Below the pieces are notes generated by a model that worked only from the letters and a program-made list of their open reading frames with translations, was not told the origin of the DNA and did no database searches. Shown piece by piece: positions 8,804 through 16,905 of a stretch of 64,000 nucleotides of DNA. Made by a program: the position numbers and the translations under genes. Positions within the stretch are counted from its first letter, which is position 1, and each line of letters begins with the position of its first letter. This stretch comes from Bradyrhizobium septentrionale (GTDB lineage Bacteria; Pseudomonadota; Alphaproteobacteria; Rhizobiales; Xanthobacteraceae): contig NZ_CP088285.1 of NCBI RefSeq assembly GCF_011516645.4, positions 3,614,501 to 3,678,500 of the forward strand. The letters run 5' to 3'.

Positions 8804-8917
8804 CGTGTCCCGGACGCGATGCGGCACGCAGTGCCGCGTCGCAGAGCCGGGACCTAACCTTGCATAGGCCCCGGCTCTGCGGCGCGGCACTGCGTGCCGC
8901 ACCGCGTCCGGGGCAAG
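8804..8917. repeat. Intergenic palindromic repeat, family E, copy 3
   Basis: Arms GTGTCCCGGACGCGATGCGG and CCGCACCGCGTCCGGGGCA. It forms a long hairpin between the last acyl-CoA dehydrogenase gene and the nitroreductase gene. Confidence 0.75.
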
Positions 8918-8930
8918 AAAGTGAGCACTG

Positions 8931-9629
8931 ATGGACGCGGTCGTGAAGGAAACCAATTGCATCGGCGCGCTCGAGGAGCTGCTCAACGAGCGCTACTCGG
9001 TGCGCGCGTTCCAGCCGCGCGAGGTGCCGCGCGACACCATCGCGCACATCCTCGCGACCGCGCAGCGCACGGCATCGTGGTGCAACAGCCAGCCCTGGCA
9101 GGTCCTGATCGTGTCCGGCGAGGCCAAGGAACGGTTCCGCAAGGCGATCTATGCCGAGGCGTCGCGCGGCCTCGGCGAGGATTACGACTTTACGCCGCCG
9201 CGCGAATATGTGGGGGTCTATCTCGAGCGCCGCCGCGAAAGCGGCTTTCAGCTCTACAACACGCTCGGCATCGCCAGGGGCGACAAGGCGGCGTACGCAA
9301 AACAGGCGCTGGAGAACTACAATTTCTTCGGCGCCCCGCACATTGCCGTGATCCACACCAACGAGCCCCTCGGCATCTACGGCGCGATCGATTGCGGCGG
9401 CTATGTCTCGAACTTCATGCTGGCGGCGCAGGCGCTCGGCCTCGGCACCATCCCGCAGGCCGCGATCGCCCGCCATTCCGGCCTGATCCGCCGCCATTTT
9501 GGCCTGGCCGACGACCGCCGGGTTGTCTGCGGCATCTCGTTCGGCTATGCCGATCATGCACACAAGGTGAACAGCTACCGCACTTCGCGTGCGACCGTGG
9601 CAGATACTGTCACATTCGTGGACGTATAA
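8931..9629 (+). CDS. Nitroreductase family protein
   Basis: 232 residues with the FMN-binding N-terminus LLNERYSVRAFQPREVP, the TASWCNSQPWQVLIV segment typical of nitroreductases, and a C-terminal LGLGTIPQAAIA plus CGISFGYADH. Such flavoproteins use NAD(P)H to reduce nitro, quinone or enone groups. It is the last gene of the CoA cluster by direction, but a family-E repeat precedes it, so it may not be cotranscribed. The role in the pathway is unknown. Confidence 0.88.
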   Translation: MDAVVKETNCIGALEELLNERYSVRAFQPREVPRDTIAHILATAQRTASWCNSQPWQVLIVSGEAKERFRKAIYAEASRGLGEDYDFTPPREYVGVYLERRRESGFQLYNTLGIARGDKAAYAKQALENYNFFGAPHIAVIHTNEPLGIYGAIDCGGYVSNFMLAAQALGLGTIPQAAIARHSGLIRRHFGLADDRRVVCGISFGYADHAHKVNSYRTSRATVADTVTFVDV

Positions 9630-9733
9630 TTCCCTGAAGGCGGATCCCGCCCGAGATAAAGCCGAAGACAAAGACAAAAGCGACTGAAGCGACCAAACAA
9701 GAAACGACAAGAAAAAAAGCGACGACAAGAACA
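9630..9733. other. Intergenic A-rich, T-poor tract
   Basis: From about 9658 to 9732 the plus strand is built almost wholly of A, G and C, with repeated GACAA / AAGCGAC words. Nothing else is recognised here. The tract sits directly upstream of the next start codon and contains several possible purine-rich ribosome contacts. Confidence 0.5.
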
Positions 9734-10144
9734 ATGGCGAACGACGCCTCGCTCACCGCGGGCAGGATCAACAGGCAGCTGCACCGTCTCCCCGCGCTCG
9801 AACGCGACGCGTTCATCGCTGCGCATTATCTGGGTCAGCCGGTCGCCTGGGAAACCCGCTTCTTCGACGCGATCGACTGGGGCGCGGGCTCGGTGCTGCA
9901 ATTCAGCTTCCTGCAGCGCGGCTGGCACCGCCAATCGCGGCTCGACAATCCGATCTATGCCCATATCGATATCGAACAACATCCTGAAACGCGCGGCCTG
10001 CGCCGCGGCCGGCGCATCGACCTCTATGGCACGATCAAGGGCATCGACTTCGTGACCGGGATTACGCTGACGCTGGATCGTTTCGATATCCTGCCGGTCA
10101 ATTTTCTCGACCGCTTCGTGATCAGCTCCGACAGCCGGTACTAA
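9734..10144 (+). CDS. Conserved-looking hypothetical protein
   Basis: 136 residues with no family I can name. The sequence has balanced composition and third-position GC bias like its neighbours, which supports coding. Notable segments are LERDAFIAAHYLGQPVAW and HIDIEQHPETRGLRRGRRIDL, and the C-terminal half (TGITLTLDRFDILPVNFLDRFVI) looks beta-rich. No signal peptide or membrane helix is apparent. It ends convergently against a WYL regulator gene with a family-G repeat between them. Confidence 0.6.
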   Translation: MANDASLTAGRINRQLHRLPALERDAFIAAHYLGQPVAWETRFFDAIDWGAGSVLQFSFLQRGWHRQSRLDNPIYAHIDIEQHPETRGLRRGRRIDLYGTIKGIDFVTGITLTLDRFDILPVNFLDRFVISSDSRY

Positions 10145-10246
10145 GCGTTTTCAAGCGAAGTGGACGCCAGTTCGCGTGAAGAAAACGCGTCAAAACAAAA
10201 AGCTAGAGCTTCGGTTCTGATGCAATCAGAAGCGAAAATGCTCTAG
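10141..10246. repeat. Family G repeat, copy 1 (about 106 bp)
   Basis: Begins CTAAGCGTTTTCAAGCGAAG and ends GCGAAAATGCTCTAG; the ends are inverted. A copy with only a few differences lies at 29759-29865. Both sit between the 3' ends of convergent genes, and this one overlaps the stop codons of both flanking genes. Confidence 0.85.
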
Positions 10247-11238
10247 CGCCGGGCCGCGCGGCGCGCCGGCGCCTCGGCATAGCGCGCGGCCATCGCGCCC
10301 GTGAGCTCGGCCATCTTGTCGCGCAACTCCGCGGGCGCGATCACCTCGACCTCTGCGCCGAGCCGCAGCAACTCGGTCGCCGCATGCCACACCGTCTTGC
10401 CGACCGGCATGGTGGCGACCCGCCAGCCGTCGGCATCGCTGCCTTCCGCAAGCCGCATCCGCGCCTTCACGTAAGGGTGCGCCAGCGCATCGAACAGTTT
10501 CAGCCCGAACGGCGACAGCCGCACCGTGGCCTGGTTCGGATGCAGCTCGGCCTCGAGCCGTTCGATCGAGGCCCGCCAATAGGCGGCGAGGTCGAAATCC
10601 GCCGGCCGCGCGAACGACGTCTCGAGCGTCACACAATCCAGCACGCGCGCCACCCGGTAGGTGCGCACATTGCCGTCGACGAGGCCGGCGAGATACCAGC
10701 TGCCGCCCTTCAGCACGAGGCCGAGCGGTGCCACGCGCCGCCGCTTCTCCGCCTTCCAGCTCTGGTAGCGGATCTCGATCAGGTTTTCGCGCAGCACGGC
10801 GCCTGCAATGGCGCGCAGATGTTGCGGCTCCTCGGTCTCGCCGAACCAGCCGGGCGCGTCGAGATGGAAGCGCTGCTGCATGCCCCGCGCGTTGGGCCGC
10901 AGATTTTCCGGCAGCGCCGCCATCAGCTTGGTCTGCGCCGCGACCATCGCGGCGTCGAGGCCGAGTGCGGCGGCGGGGCCGGGGAGGCCGGCCATGAACA
11001 GCGCCTCGGCCTCGCCCTGCGACAGCCCGTTCAGCCGCACGCGATAGCCGTCGAGCAGGCGATAGCCGCCCTCGGCGCCACGGTCGGCATAGACGGGCAC
11101 CCCCGCGGCGGAGAGCGCATCGATGTCGCGATAGATCGTGCGCACCGAGACCTCGCAGGCCTCGGCGAGTTCGGGCGCGGTGACCTGTCCCCGCGCCTGC
11201 AGGGTGGTGAGGATGGAAAACAGCCGGCTCGCGCGCAT
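10243..11238 (-). CDS. WYL-domain transcriptional regulator (HTH_11 + WYL)
   Basis: The N-terminus MRASRLFSILTTLQARGQVTAPELA with VSVRTIYRDIDALSAAGVPV is the DeoR-like helix-turn-helix of YafY-type regulators; the central part holds the WYL-domain segment GSWYLAGLVDGNVRTYRVARV. I chose ATG at 11238 because the family usually begins MRASRL; upstream in-frame starts at 11250 and at 11259 (GTG) fall inside a perfect inverted repeat that is better explained as the operator. No clear ribosome site precedes 11238, so the mRNA may have a very short leader. Diverges from a GST gene, its likely target. Confidence 0.87.
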   Translation of the reverse strand: MRASRLFSILTTLQARGQVTAPELAEACEVSVRTIYRDIDALSAAGVPVYADRGAEGGYRLLDGYRVRLNGLSQGEAEALFMAGLPGPAAALGLDAAMVAAQTKLMAALPENLRPNARGMQQRFHLDAPGWFGETEEPQHLRAIAGAVLRENLIEIRYQSWKAEKRRRVAPLGLVLKGGSWYLAGLVDGNVRTYRVARVLDCVTLETSFARPADFDLAAYWRASIERLEAELHPNQATVRLSPFGLKLFDALAHPYVKARMRLAEGSDADGWRVATMPVGKTVWHAATELLRLGAEVEVIAPAELRDKMAELTGAMAARYAEAPARRAARR

Positions 11239-11248
11239 GTCGCAGATC

Positions 11249-11273
11249 ATACCTGACACAAGATGTCAGGTAT
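11249..11273. promoter_or_regulatory. Perfect 25-bp inverted repeat, likely operator of the WYL regulator/GST pair
   Basis: ATACCTGACA-CAAGA-TGTCAGGTAT is a perfect 10-bp dyad with 5-bp spacer, placed between the divergent WYL regulator and GST genes. The core CTGACA...TGTCAG is also present in the operators of the second WYL/GST pair near 27 kb. Confidence 0.75.
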
Positions 11274-11323
11274 AGGCGGACATAAGGAGGCCATGCCGCC
11301 CGGCGGCGCAAGGAGACCTGCCG

Positions 11324-11980
11324 ATGACCACCGCGACAACCACCACCGACCGCGTCACGCTGTATTACTCGCCGCAAAGCCGCGCCACCGGCACGCGCGT
11401 GCTGCTGGAGGAGCTCGGTGCGCCCTATGATTTGCATGTCCTCAACATGAAGGCGGGCGAGCAGCGCAAGGATGCCTATCTCGCGATCAATCCGCTCGGC
11501 AAGGTGCCGGCGATCCGCCATGGCGGCGCGCTGGTCACCGAGCAGGTCGCGATCTTCATCTATCTCGCCGATCTGTTTCCGCAGGCCGGCCTGACGCCCG
11601 CGCTGAACGACCCGCGCCGCGGCCCGTATCTGCGCTGGATCGCCTATTACGGCGCCTCGTTCGAGCCGGCCGTGATCGACCATTTCATGAAGCGCGAGCC
11701 GGCGCCGATCACCCAGTCGCCCTACGCTGATTACGACACCATGCTGGGTGCACTGGAGGCGCAGCTCGCGAAAGGACCCTATCTGCTCGGCGAAGAGATC
11801 ACGGCGGCCGACATCCTCTGGGGCATGGCGTTCAGCTGGACCATGATGTTCGGCATCGTGCCGAAACGGGACGTGTTCGTCCGCTATGCCGAACGCATCA
11901 CCGCGCGCCCGGCGTTTGTACGGATATCGGAAGCCGACGACGAGATGGCGGCGCAGCATGCTGTGGCCGCCGGCGTGTGA
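11324..11980 (+). CDS. Glutathione S-transferase family protein
   Basis: 218 residues with a thioredoxin-like N-terminal domain (VTLYYSPQSRATGTRVLLEELGAPYDLHVLNM) and the cis-proline/glutathione loop NPLGKVPAIRHGGALVTEQVAI. The C-terminal helical domain carries YLLGEEITAADILWG, the N-capping motif of GSTs. It would conjugate or reduce electrophiles with glutathione in the cytosol. RBS AAGGAGA precedes the ATG. Divergence from a WYL regulator across a perfect dyad suggests ligand-controlled expression. Confidence 0.9.
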   Translation: MTTATTTTDRVTLYYSPQSRATGTRVLLEELGAPYDLHVLNMKAGEQRKDAYLAINPLGKVPAIRHGGALVTEQVAIFIYLADLFPQAGLTPALNDPRRGPYLRWIAYYGASFEPAVIDHFMKREPAPITQSPYADYDTMLGALEAQLAKGPYLLGEEITAADILWGMAFSWTMMFGIVPKRDVFVRYAERITARPAFVRISEADDEMAAQHAVAAGV

Positions 11981-11993
11981 TACGAGCGTTGCG

Positions 11994-12470
11994 ATGGCCA
12001 AGACACTGCAAAACAAGACACTGCAAAAGATGCTGTACAGCACCAACTGCTTCAACACCTTCATCCGCGTGGCGGAGGATTGTCCGGCGCGGAACGGTGA
12101 GGAGCCGCAGCCGCGCGGCGGCCAGCCGACCGTCGCTGTGCTGCAATACCGGATGATATCAGGCGCGCCATACACATACACGTCCGACGACGTGGTGTTC
12201 GCCACGTCGGCGGCCGGCCGCGCGCTCGATGCCAAAGCTGCGAACAACAAGGCCGCGAAAACGGAGCGCAGCCTCGCCCGCGAGGCGTTCTTCTCCAGAG
12301 GCCAAGCCTGCATGCGCGCCTCGCCGCTCGGCAAACGCTTCGGCTGGGGCGTCCACGCCGACGCCGATGGCCGTATCGCGATCTACGCCGTCGACAGCAA
12401 GCGCTACCAGGCGCTCGCGGGCGATCCGGAGATCGCACAAGTTCGTGCGATGCGGTCGAAGCGGGCGTAA
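11994..12470 (+). CDS. DUF6157-like protein
   Basis: 158 residues. The body (MLYSTNCFNTFIRVAEDCPA, DDVVFATSAAGR, FFSRGQACMRASPLGKRFGWG, YAVDSKRYQAL) matches a small uncharacterised family that I recognise as DUF6157; function unknown. The ATG at 11994 is chosen because upstream codons overlap the GST gene; a second possible start is the ATG of MLYSTN. Between the two lies a 14-nt tandem duplication (AAGACACTGCAAAA twice), which could simply lengthen the N-terminus. Probably cotranscribed with the GST gene 13 bp upstream. Confidence 0.7.
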   Translation: MAKTLQNKTLQKMLYSTNCFNTFIRVAEDCPARNGEEPQPRGGQPTVAVLQYRMISGAPYTYTSDDVVFATSAAGRALDAKAANNKAAKTERSLAREAFFSRGQACMRASPLGKRFGWGVHADADGRIAIYAVDSKRYQALAGDPEIAQVRAMRSKRA

Positions 12471-12514
12471 GGGGACTCAGCGAGAGTTCGCAACGACTGG
12501 TACACCATTAGACC

Positions 12515-12617
12515 CGTCATCCTGAGGTGCGAGCTCTTGCGAGCCTCGAAGGATGCACGGCCACAGTCGGGCCGTCACCCTTCGAGACGCGCGCGATGCG
12601 CGCTCCTCAGGATGACG
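12515..12617. repeat. Intergenic palindromic repeat, family B
   Basis: Arms CGTCATCCTGAGGTGCGAGC and CGCTCCTCAGGATGACG, with inner TCGAAGGATG / CCTTCGA arms. Other copies are at 16650-16776, 31108-31234 and 42487-42590. Confidence 0.8.
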
Positions 12618-12642
12618 GAATTGGCTTACTCAGCTTGCTCAG

Positions 12643-12748
12643 TGTCATCACCCGCGCATGCGGGTGATCCAGTATTCCAGAGACGGTCGTGCTTGAGCCG
12701 ATAGGCCGCGGCGTACCGGGTCGCCCGGTCGAGCCGGGCGACGACAAC
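12643..12748. repeat. Intergenic repeat with two hairpins
   Basis: GTCATCACCCGCGCATGCGG-GTGATCC forms one hairpin and CGTACCGGGTCGCCCGG...GCCGGGCGACGACA a second. Lies in the 341-bp gap between convergent genes, next to a family-B copy; no gene is seen here. Confidence 0.6.
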
Positions 12749-12811
12749 AGAAGATGAGGACAAAGCCTCACATCCTCTCAGGGTGACGGTGCGGTGGTGT
12801 GAAGCGCTGCG

Positions 12812-13609
12812 TTAAAACCGCGGCGCCCGCTTCTCGGCGAATGCCTTGATGCCTTCCTTGATCTCGTCGCCGCGCATGCTGTCGCGGTGGCGGGCGTCGG
12901 CGGCGGCTGCATCGAGCTCGCCGCGGGCGAATTCGTTGACCGCGCGCTTCATGCCGGCCATTGCCTTGGGCGCGTTGCCGGCCAAAATCGTCGCAAGCTT
13001 GTCGACCTCCTCGTCGAGCAGGTCGATCGGCGCCATCGCGGTGAGGTAGCCGATCCGCAGCATCTCGGGCGCGGTAATCTTCTGCGCGGTCAGGAACAGC
13101 ATTTTGGCATTGTCGACGCCAAGCCGTGTGGCGTAGCGCTTGATGCCGCTGGTGTAGTAGTGCAGCCCGAGCCGCGCCGCCGGCATGAACATCTCCGCGG
13201 TATCGACGCCGATGCGGAAGTCGCAGGCGAGCGCAAGGTCGGTCGAGCCGCCATAGACGCCGCCATTGAGCCGGCAGATCGTCGGTACGCTGAGATCCTC
13301 CAGACGGTTGACCATGACCTCGAACGCCGAGCCCGCACTCTGCTGCTCGCTGGCGCTCACCGCGCGCTCGGCCACCGAGTTGAGGTCGTAGCCGGCGGAG
13401 AACGCGCGGCCGGTCCCGGTCAACACCAGCACGCGAACCGCGGGATCGGCCTCGATCCGGTCGAACAGCTTCAAGAGCTCGCCGAGGTCCTCGGCCTGCA
13501 GGCGGTTGAGATGCTTCGGCCGGTTGAGGCGGATGGTGGCGCGCGCTCCCGCAATCTCGAGCACGGGTCCGCTGGCGGTGTCGGCCGCGTCAGCCATCTT
13601 GGTCTCCAT
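12812..13609 (-). CDS. Enoyl-CoA hydratase/isomerase family protein
   Basis: 265 residues of crotonase fold: ATIRLNRPKHLNRL near the N-terminus, GTGRAFSAGYDLNSV (first oxyanion loop), CRLNGGVYGGSTDLALACDFRIG (second loop) and AARLGLHYYTSGI. The first loop has SAGYDL in place of the usual CAGxDL. ATG at 13609 overlaps the stop codon of the upstream channel gene; ATG at 13597 is an alternative. The association with a potassium-channel gene has no obvious metabolic meaning. Exact CoA substrate unknown. Confidence 0.85.
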   Translation of the reverse strand: METKMADAADTASGPVLEIAGARATIRLNRPKHLNRLQAEDLGELLKLFDRIEADPAVRVLVLTGTGRAFSAGYDLNSVAERAVSASEQQSAGSAFEVMVNRLEDLSVPTICRLNGGVYGGSTDLALACDFRIGVDTAEMFMPAARLGLHYYTSGIKRYATRLGVDNAKMLFLTAQKITAPEMLRIGYLTAMAPIDLLDEEVDKLATILAGNAPKAMAGMKRAVNEFARGELDAAAADARHRDSMRGDEIKEGIKAFAEKRAPRF

Positions 13610-14721
13610 TATTGGTTCTCACGTTCGCGCCGCTTCGCCTCGGCGTCGATGGTCTCGGCGAGATCGGGATGCCTTGCCATCAACAGGCGGAAATCGACCA
13701 GGTCAAGCACCAACAGCCGCGTCACCTTGCTGGTCGAGACGCTGGCGCCGCGCTTGGCGTTGCCGAGCAGCGCCATCTCGCCGAAGAACGCGCCTTCGCC
13801 GAGCTTGACCTTGCGCCCGGGCAGGTCGACCTCGACCTCGCCGGCGGCGACGAAATACATGCAGTCGCCATTGGTGTCCTTGCGGATGATCATGGTGCGC
13901 GGCGGCAGGTCCATGGTCCGCAGCACCTGGGTGACGTCGGCGATTGCGGCCGGGCCGAGATGGGCGAAGAACGGCACCTTGCTGACGGTCTCCCAGGTCT
14001 TCAGAAAATTGTCGCGCCGCGTTTCCGCGGCAAAGCCGGTCGCCAGGATGCCGGTCCACAGCCCGAACACGCCGAGGCCCGAGATCATCACCATCGCGGC
14101 GACCACGCGGCCGAGCGGGGTGATCGGGACCACGTCGCCATAGCCTGTCGTGGTCAGCGTCACCACCGCCCACCACAGTGCCGCCGGCACGCTGCCGAAG
14201 GTCTGCGGCTGGACGTCCCGCTCCAGGAAATATTCCGCGACCGAGGCCAGGAACACCACCATCAGGAAGATCACGAGCACGCTGAGCAGCGGGCCGGACT
14301 CCACCACCAGCACGCGCCGGAGCTGACGCAGGCCCGGAATGCCCGGCACCACCTTGAGCACCCAGAGCACGCCGAGCAGCCATGCCGTCTTCGGATCGAG
14401 GCCGGAAAGCAAAGCGAGCGGCACCGCCAGCGCGCCGATCGCATCGACCACGCCTGCGCTGGACAGCGCATAGAACCACAGCTTGCCCTGCCGTCGCATA
14501 TGGCGCAGCCGCACCACCCATTCGAACACGAAATAGGCAAGGCAGGCCGAGAGCAGCGCATTGATCCAGTGCGGGGCCGTATCATAGGCCGGCTGCACCG
14601 TCAGCAGCGTCATCATGGCGACGCCGGTCGCGACCGCGACATAGGCTGCCGTGGTCATGTTGCGGCCGGCGGTGGCCGAAACGAAGGCGGTCAAAGCCGG
14701 AAGGACGAGCCGCTTGGACAT
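13609..14721 (-). CDS. Cyclic-nucleotide-gated, voltage-sensor-like potassium channel
   Basis: 370 residues with six predicted membrane segments, the K+ selectivity filter TTTGYGDVVP (about residues 191-200) and a C-terminal cyclic-nucleotide-binding domain ending in GEGAFFGEMALLGNAKRGASVS, whose FGEMALL and R-A-S residues form the phosphate-binding cassette. Overall layout and the segment GLWTGILATGF match the MlotiK1 family of prokaryotic CNG channels without the long C-linker. It should conduct K+ across the inner membrane under cAMP/cGMP control. It diverges from another cNMP-binding membrane protein gene. Confidence 0.92.
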   Translation of the reverse strand: MSKRLVLPALTAFVSATAGRNMTTAAYVAVATGVAMMTLLTVQPAYDTAPHWINALLSACLAYFVFEWVVRLRHMRRQGKLWFYALSSAGVVDAIGALAVPLALLSGLDPKTAWLLGVLWVLKVVPGIPGLRQLRRVLVVESGPLLSVLVIFLMVVFLASVAEYFLERDVQPQTFGSVPAALWWAVVTLTTTGYGDVVPITPLGRVVAAMVMISGLGVFGLWTGILATGFAAETRRDNFLKTWETVSKVPFFAHLGPAAIADVTQVLRTMDLPPRTMIIRKDTNGDCMYFVAAGEVEVDLPGRKVKLGEGAFFGEMALLGNAKRGASVSTSKVTRLLVLDLVDFRLLMARHPDLAETIDAEAKRRERENQ

Positions 14722-15046
14722 CAGAACGGAGGTTGCCTGTCGATGAACTGCTGGAATCAGGGGCCCGCGAGCGGCGGAGCCTGCATCACAACGTGCCCCT
14801 CCTCCGTGAGGCCGTCAACGCGCGGGCCATTCGCGGCATCAAGTCAGCAGGACGCCCGTTCGTTGGACGAATGGCCCAAAAGGCCTAACCATCTTGCCCC
14901 GATTTTGCGCCCGCGAATGTGAGAAATCGGACAAATCGTCGTTTTTTCACCGTATATCAGGGATGCCGGCGGGCGATGCGACCCCGGCCGGAATGAAGCG
15001 ACTAACAAGACGATCTATTCACTTCTTGAGCATTGGTTGGTTTCCG
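14722..15046. other. Divergent intergenic region, 325 bp
   Basis: Separates the CNG channel gene from the cNMP-binding protein gene. A longer in-frame reading start for the latter exists at 14894 but the added residues look unconserved. No repeat, hairpin or operator stands out to me. Confidence 0.4.
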
Positions 15047-15715
15047 ATGGACACCTCACACCTCGCGGAACACGCCGGCGCCGCCGGCAGTCTATTCGCA
15101 TCGATCTTCGTGGTCGCCACGCTGTCGATGCGGACCATGATCCCGTTGCGCGTGTTCGCCATCCTGACCAACATCATCCTGATCGCGACCGCGATCCCGA
15201 CCCACAATTACGCCGTGCTGATCCTGCATTCCGTGCTGCTGCCGGTGAACACCTACCGCCTGCACCAGATGCTGCAGCTGGTCCGCAACGTGAAGAAATC
15301 GGTCAACAGCGATCTGTCGATGGAGTGGCTGAAGCCGTTCACGACGGAGCGCAAATGCACGGCGGGCGAAGTCCTGTTCTACAAGGACGAGAAGGCCGAC
15401 AGCATGTTCTACATCGTCAGCGGCCGCTTCCGCCTGGTCGAATCGGGCATCGAGCTGCCGGTCGGCGCCATCGTCGGCGAGTTCGGCATGCTGTCGCCCT
15501 CGAACACACGGACCCAGACGCTGGAATGCGTCGAAGGCGGCATGGTGCTGTCGGTGACCTATGACCAGGTCGAGCAGCTTTACGTCCAGAACCCGGCGTT
15601 CGGCTTCTACCTCCTGCGGCTGTTCAGCGCCCGCCTGTTCCAGAATATCTCGACGCTCGAGCAGCGGCTCGCGCAACACACCGCGCCGCAGGTTGCGGAG
15701 CCAAAACCTGCATGA
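15047..15715 (+). CDS. Membrane-anchored cyclic nucleotide-binding (Popeye/CAP-like) protein
   Basis: 222 residues from the ATG at 15047. Two or three hydrophobic segments (LFASIFVVATLSM, VFAILTNIILIATAIP, YAVLILHSVLLPVNTYRL) are followed by a cyclic-nucleotide-binding beta-roll: CTAGEVLFYKDEKADSMFYIVSGRFRLVESG and PVGAIVGEFGMLSPSNTRTQTLEC. There is no C-terminal DNA-binding helix-turn-helix, so it is not a transcription factor. The cassette reads GEFGMLSPSNTRTQT, with Thr where Arg-Ala/Ser is usual, so nucleotide binding should be tested. Topology resembles bacterial Popeye-domain proteins. Confidence 0.75.
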   Translation: MDTSHLAEHAGAAGSLFASIFVVATLSMRTMIPLRVFAILTNIILIATAIPTHNYAVLILHSVLLPVNTYRLHQMLQLVRNVKKSVNSDLSMEWLKPFTTERKCTAGEVLFYKDEKADSMFYIVSGRFRLVESGIELPVGAIVGEFGMLSPSNTRTQTLECVEGGMVLSVTYDQVEQLYVQNPAFGFYLLRLFSARLFQNISTLEQRLAQHTAPQVAEPKPA

Positions 15716-15746
15716 GCCCGCCGTGACCAGTTCTGGAGGCGCCGCA

Positions 15747-16613
15747 GTGCCGGATGACGACAGTCTCCTGGCTTCGCTCCGCTATCTCTTCGCCGACATC
15801 ATCGGCGACGAGGACGAGGGACCGCCGGTGCTGCCCGAGGCTTGTCCGGATCATCTCGGGCCCGCGGTCACCGAGGCCATCCATCTTTTGATCGCCTATC
15901 AGAGCACGAGCTATGCCCAGCTCTATATCGATAGGCTGAAGCGCTTCGTCGGGCGCCGTGGCGTCGACGACGCGCTTCTCGCGGACATCGCGCGGCTGAT
16001 GGCGGAGCGGATGGCCTATGAGGACGCGATCCGGATTGCGCAGCTCAAGCTCGGCGAGGTCAATGCGGCGGGCGGCCTTGCGGCGCGCTCGGCCGACGAC
16101 GTCAAGAAACTCCGCCTCGACGAGCTGATCGACGCTTTGCCGGCAGTGGTTGCCGATCCGATCCTCACCGTGCTCGATCAGTTCGGCTGGCGGCGCCGCA
16201 GGGTCTCGATCCGCTTCAGCGCCAACAACCGCTTCAGTGTTCGCCGGCTCAGGATCGAGGCGGGCCTGAAGCGCTGGCGGCTGTTTTCGGTGCGCTATGC
16301 CAAGGAGCGCGTCTGGGTCGAGCGCTGGCTGCACATGATCGACCGCAGCCTCACCAAGCAACCGGCCGCCGCATCGGCGGTGGTGCAGACCGCAACCATG
16401 ATCCAGGGCTATGGCGATCCCTATCGCCAGGGCATCGCGGACTGGCACGCGATCATCGACGGGCTCGCCAAGCCGACCTTCGACGGCGTGCTCGCGCTTC
16501 CCGATCTCGCCGCCGCGATTGCGGAAGCCCGCACCGCCATCATGCCGGATGCGCGCCAGGCCGCACTGAAGCGCAAGATCGCCGAGATCCGCGCCCGGGT
16601 GCCGGCGGCGTAG
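15747..16613 (+). CDS. DUF6537-like protein, possible stray domain of indolepyruvate oxidoreductase
   Basis: 288 residues. GTG at 15747 is preferred since GGAGG lies 7 nt upstream (a GTG at 15723 is also in frame). The segment LIAYQSTSYAQLYIDRLKRFV, MAYEDAIRIAQLK and a C-terminal GFGDPYRQG-like GYGDPYRQGIADW recall the C-terminal DUF6537 region of large 2-oxoacid:ferredoxin oxidoreductases; I am moderately sure. There is no thiamine-binding or iron-sulfur domain next to it in this window, so its partner, if any, is encoded elsewhere. Confidence 0.6.
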   Translation: MPDDDSLLASLRYLFADIIGDEDEGPPVLPEACPDHLGPAVTEAIHLLIAYQSTSYAQLYIDRLKRFVGRRGVDDALLADIARLMAERMAYEDAIRIAQLKLGEVNAAGGLAARSADDVKKLRLDELIDALPAVVADPILTVLDQFGWRRRRVSIRFSANNRFSVRRLRIEAGLKRWRLFSVRYAKERVWVERWLHMIDRSLTKQPAAASAVVQTATMIQGYGDPYRQGIADWHAIIDGLAKPTFDGVLALPDLAAAIAEARTAIMPDARQAALKRKIAEIRARVPAA

Positions 16614-16649
16614 TCATCGTCGCATTATGATTTGAAACGATTCCATCAC

Positions 16650-16776
16650 CGTCATCCTGAGGAGCGCGAAGCGCGTCTCGAAGGATCGACGGCCCGACCG
16701 TGGCCGTGCATCCTTCGAGGCTCGCTCCGCTCGCACCTCCAGCGACAAAGGCGAAGCCTTTGCGCAGGGATGACGG
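16650..16776. repeat. Intergenic palindromic repeat, family B
   Basis: Begins CGTCATCCTGAGGAGCGCGA and ends GGGATGACGG; inner arms TCTCGAAGGATCGACGGCC and GGCCGTGCATCCTTCGAGG. Confidence 0.8.
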
Positions 16777-16799
16777 GACTGGCGGCGTCGCTCTATCCA

Positions 16800-16883
16800 C
16801 GTCATTGCGAGCGAAGCGAAGCAATCCATAGCTCCACAAGCGGAGAAATGGATTGCTTCGTCGCTTCGCTCCTCGCAATGACG
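16800..16883. repeat. Intergenic palindromic repeat, family C
   Basis: CGTCATTGCGAGCGAAGCGA and TCGCTTCGCTCCTCGCAATG are inverted arms around AAGCAATCCA / TGGATTGCTT; the 84-bp unit can form a nearly continuous hairpin. Confidence 0.8.
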
Positions 16884-16905
16884 AGAGCAAGGCAGGTTGT
16901 AGCGG

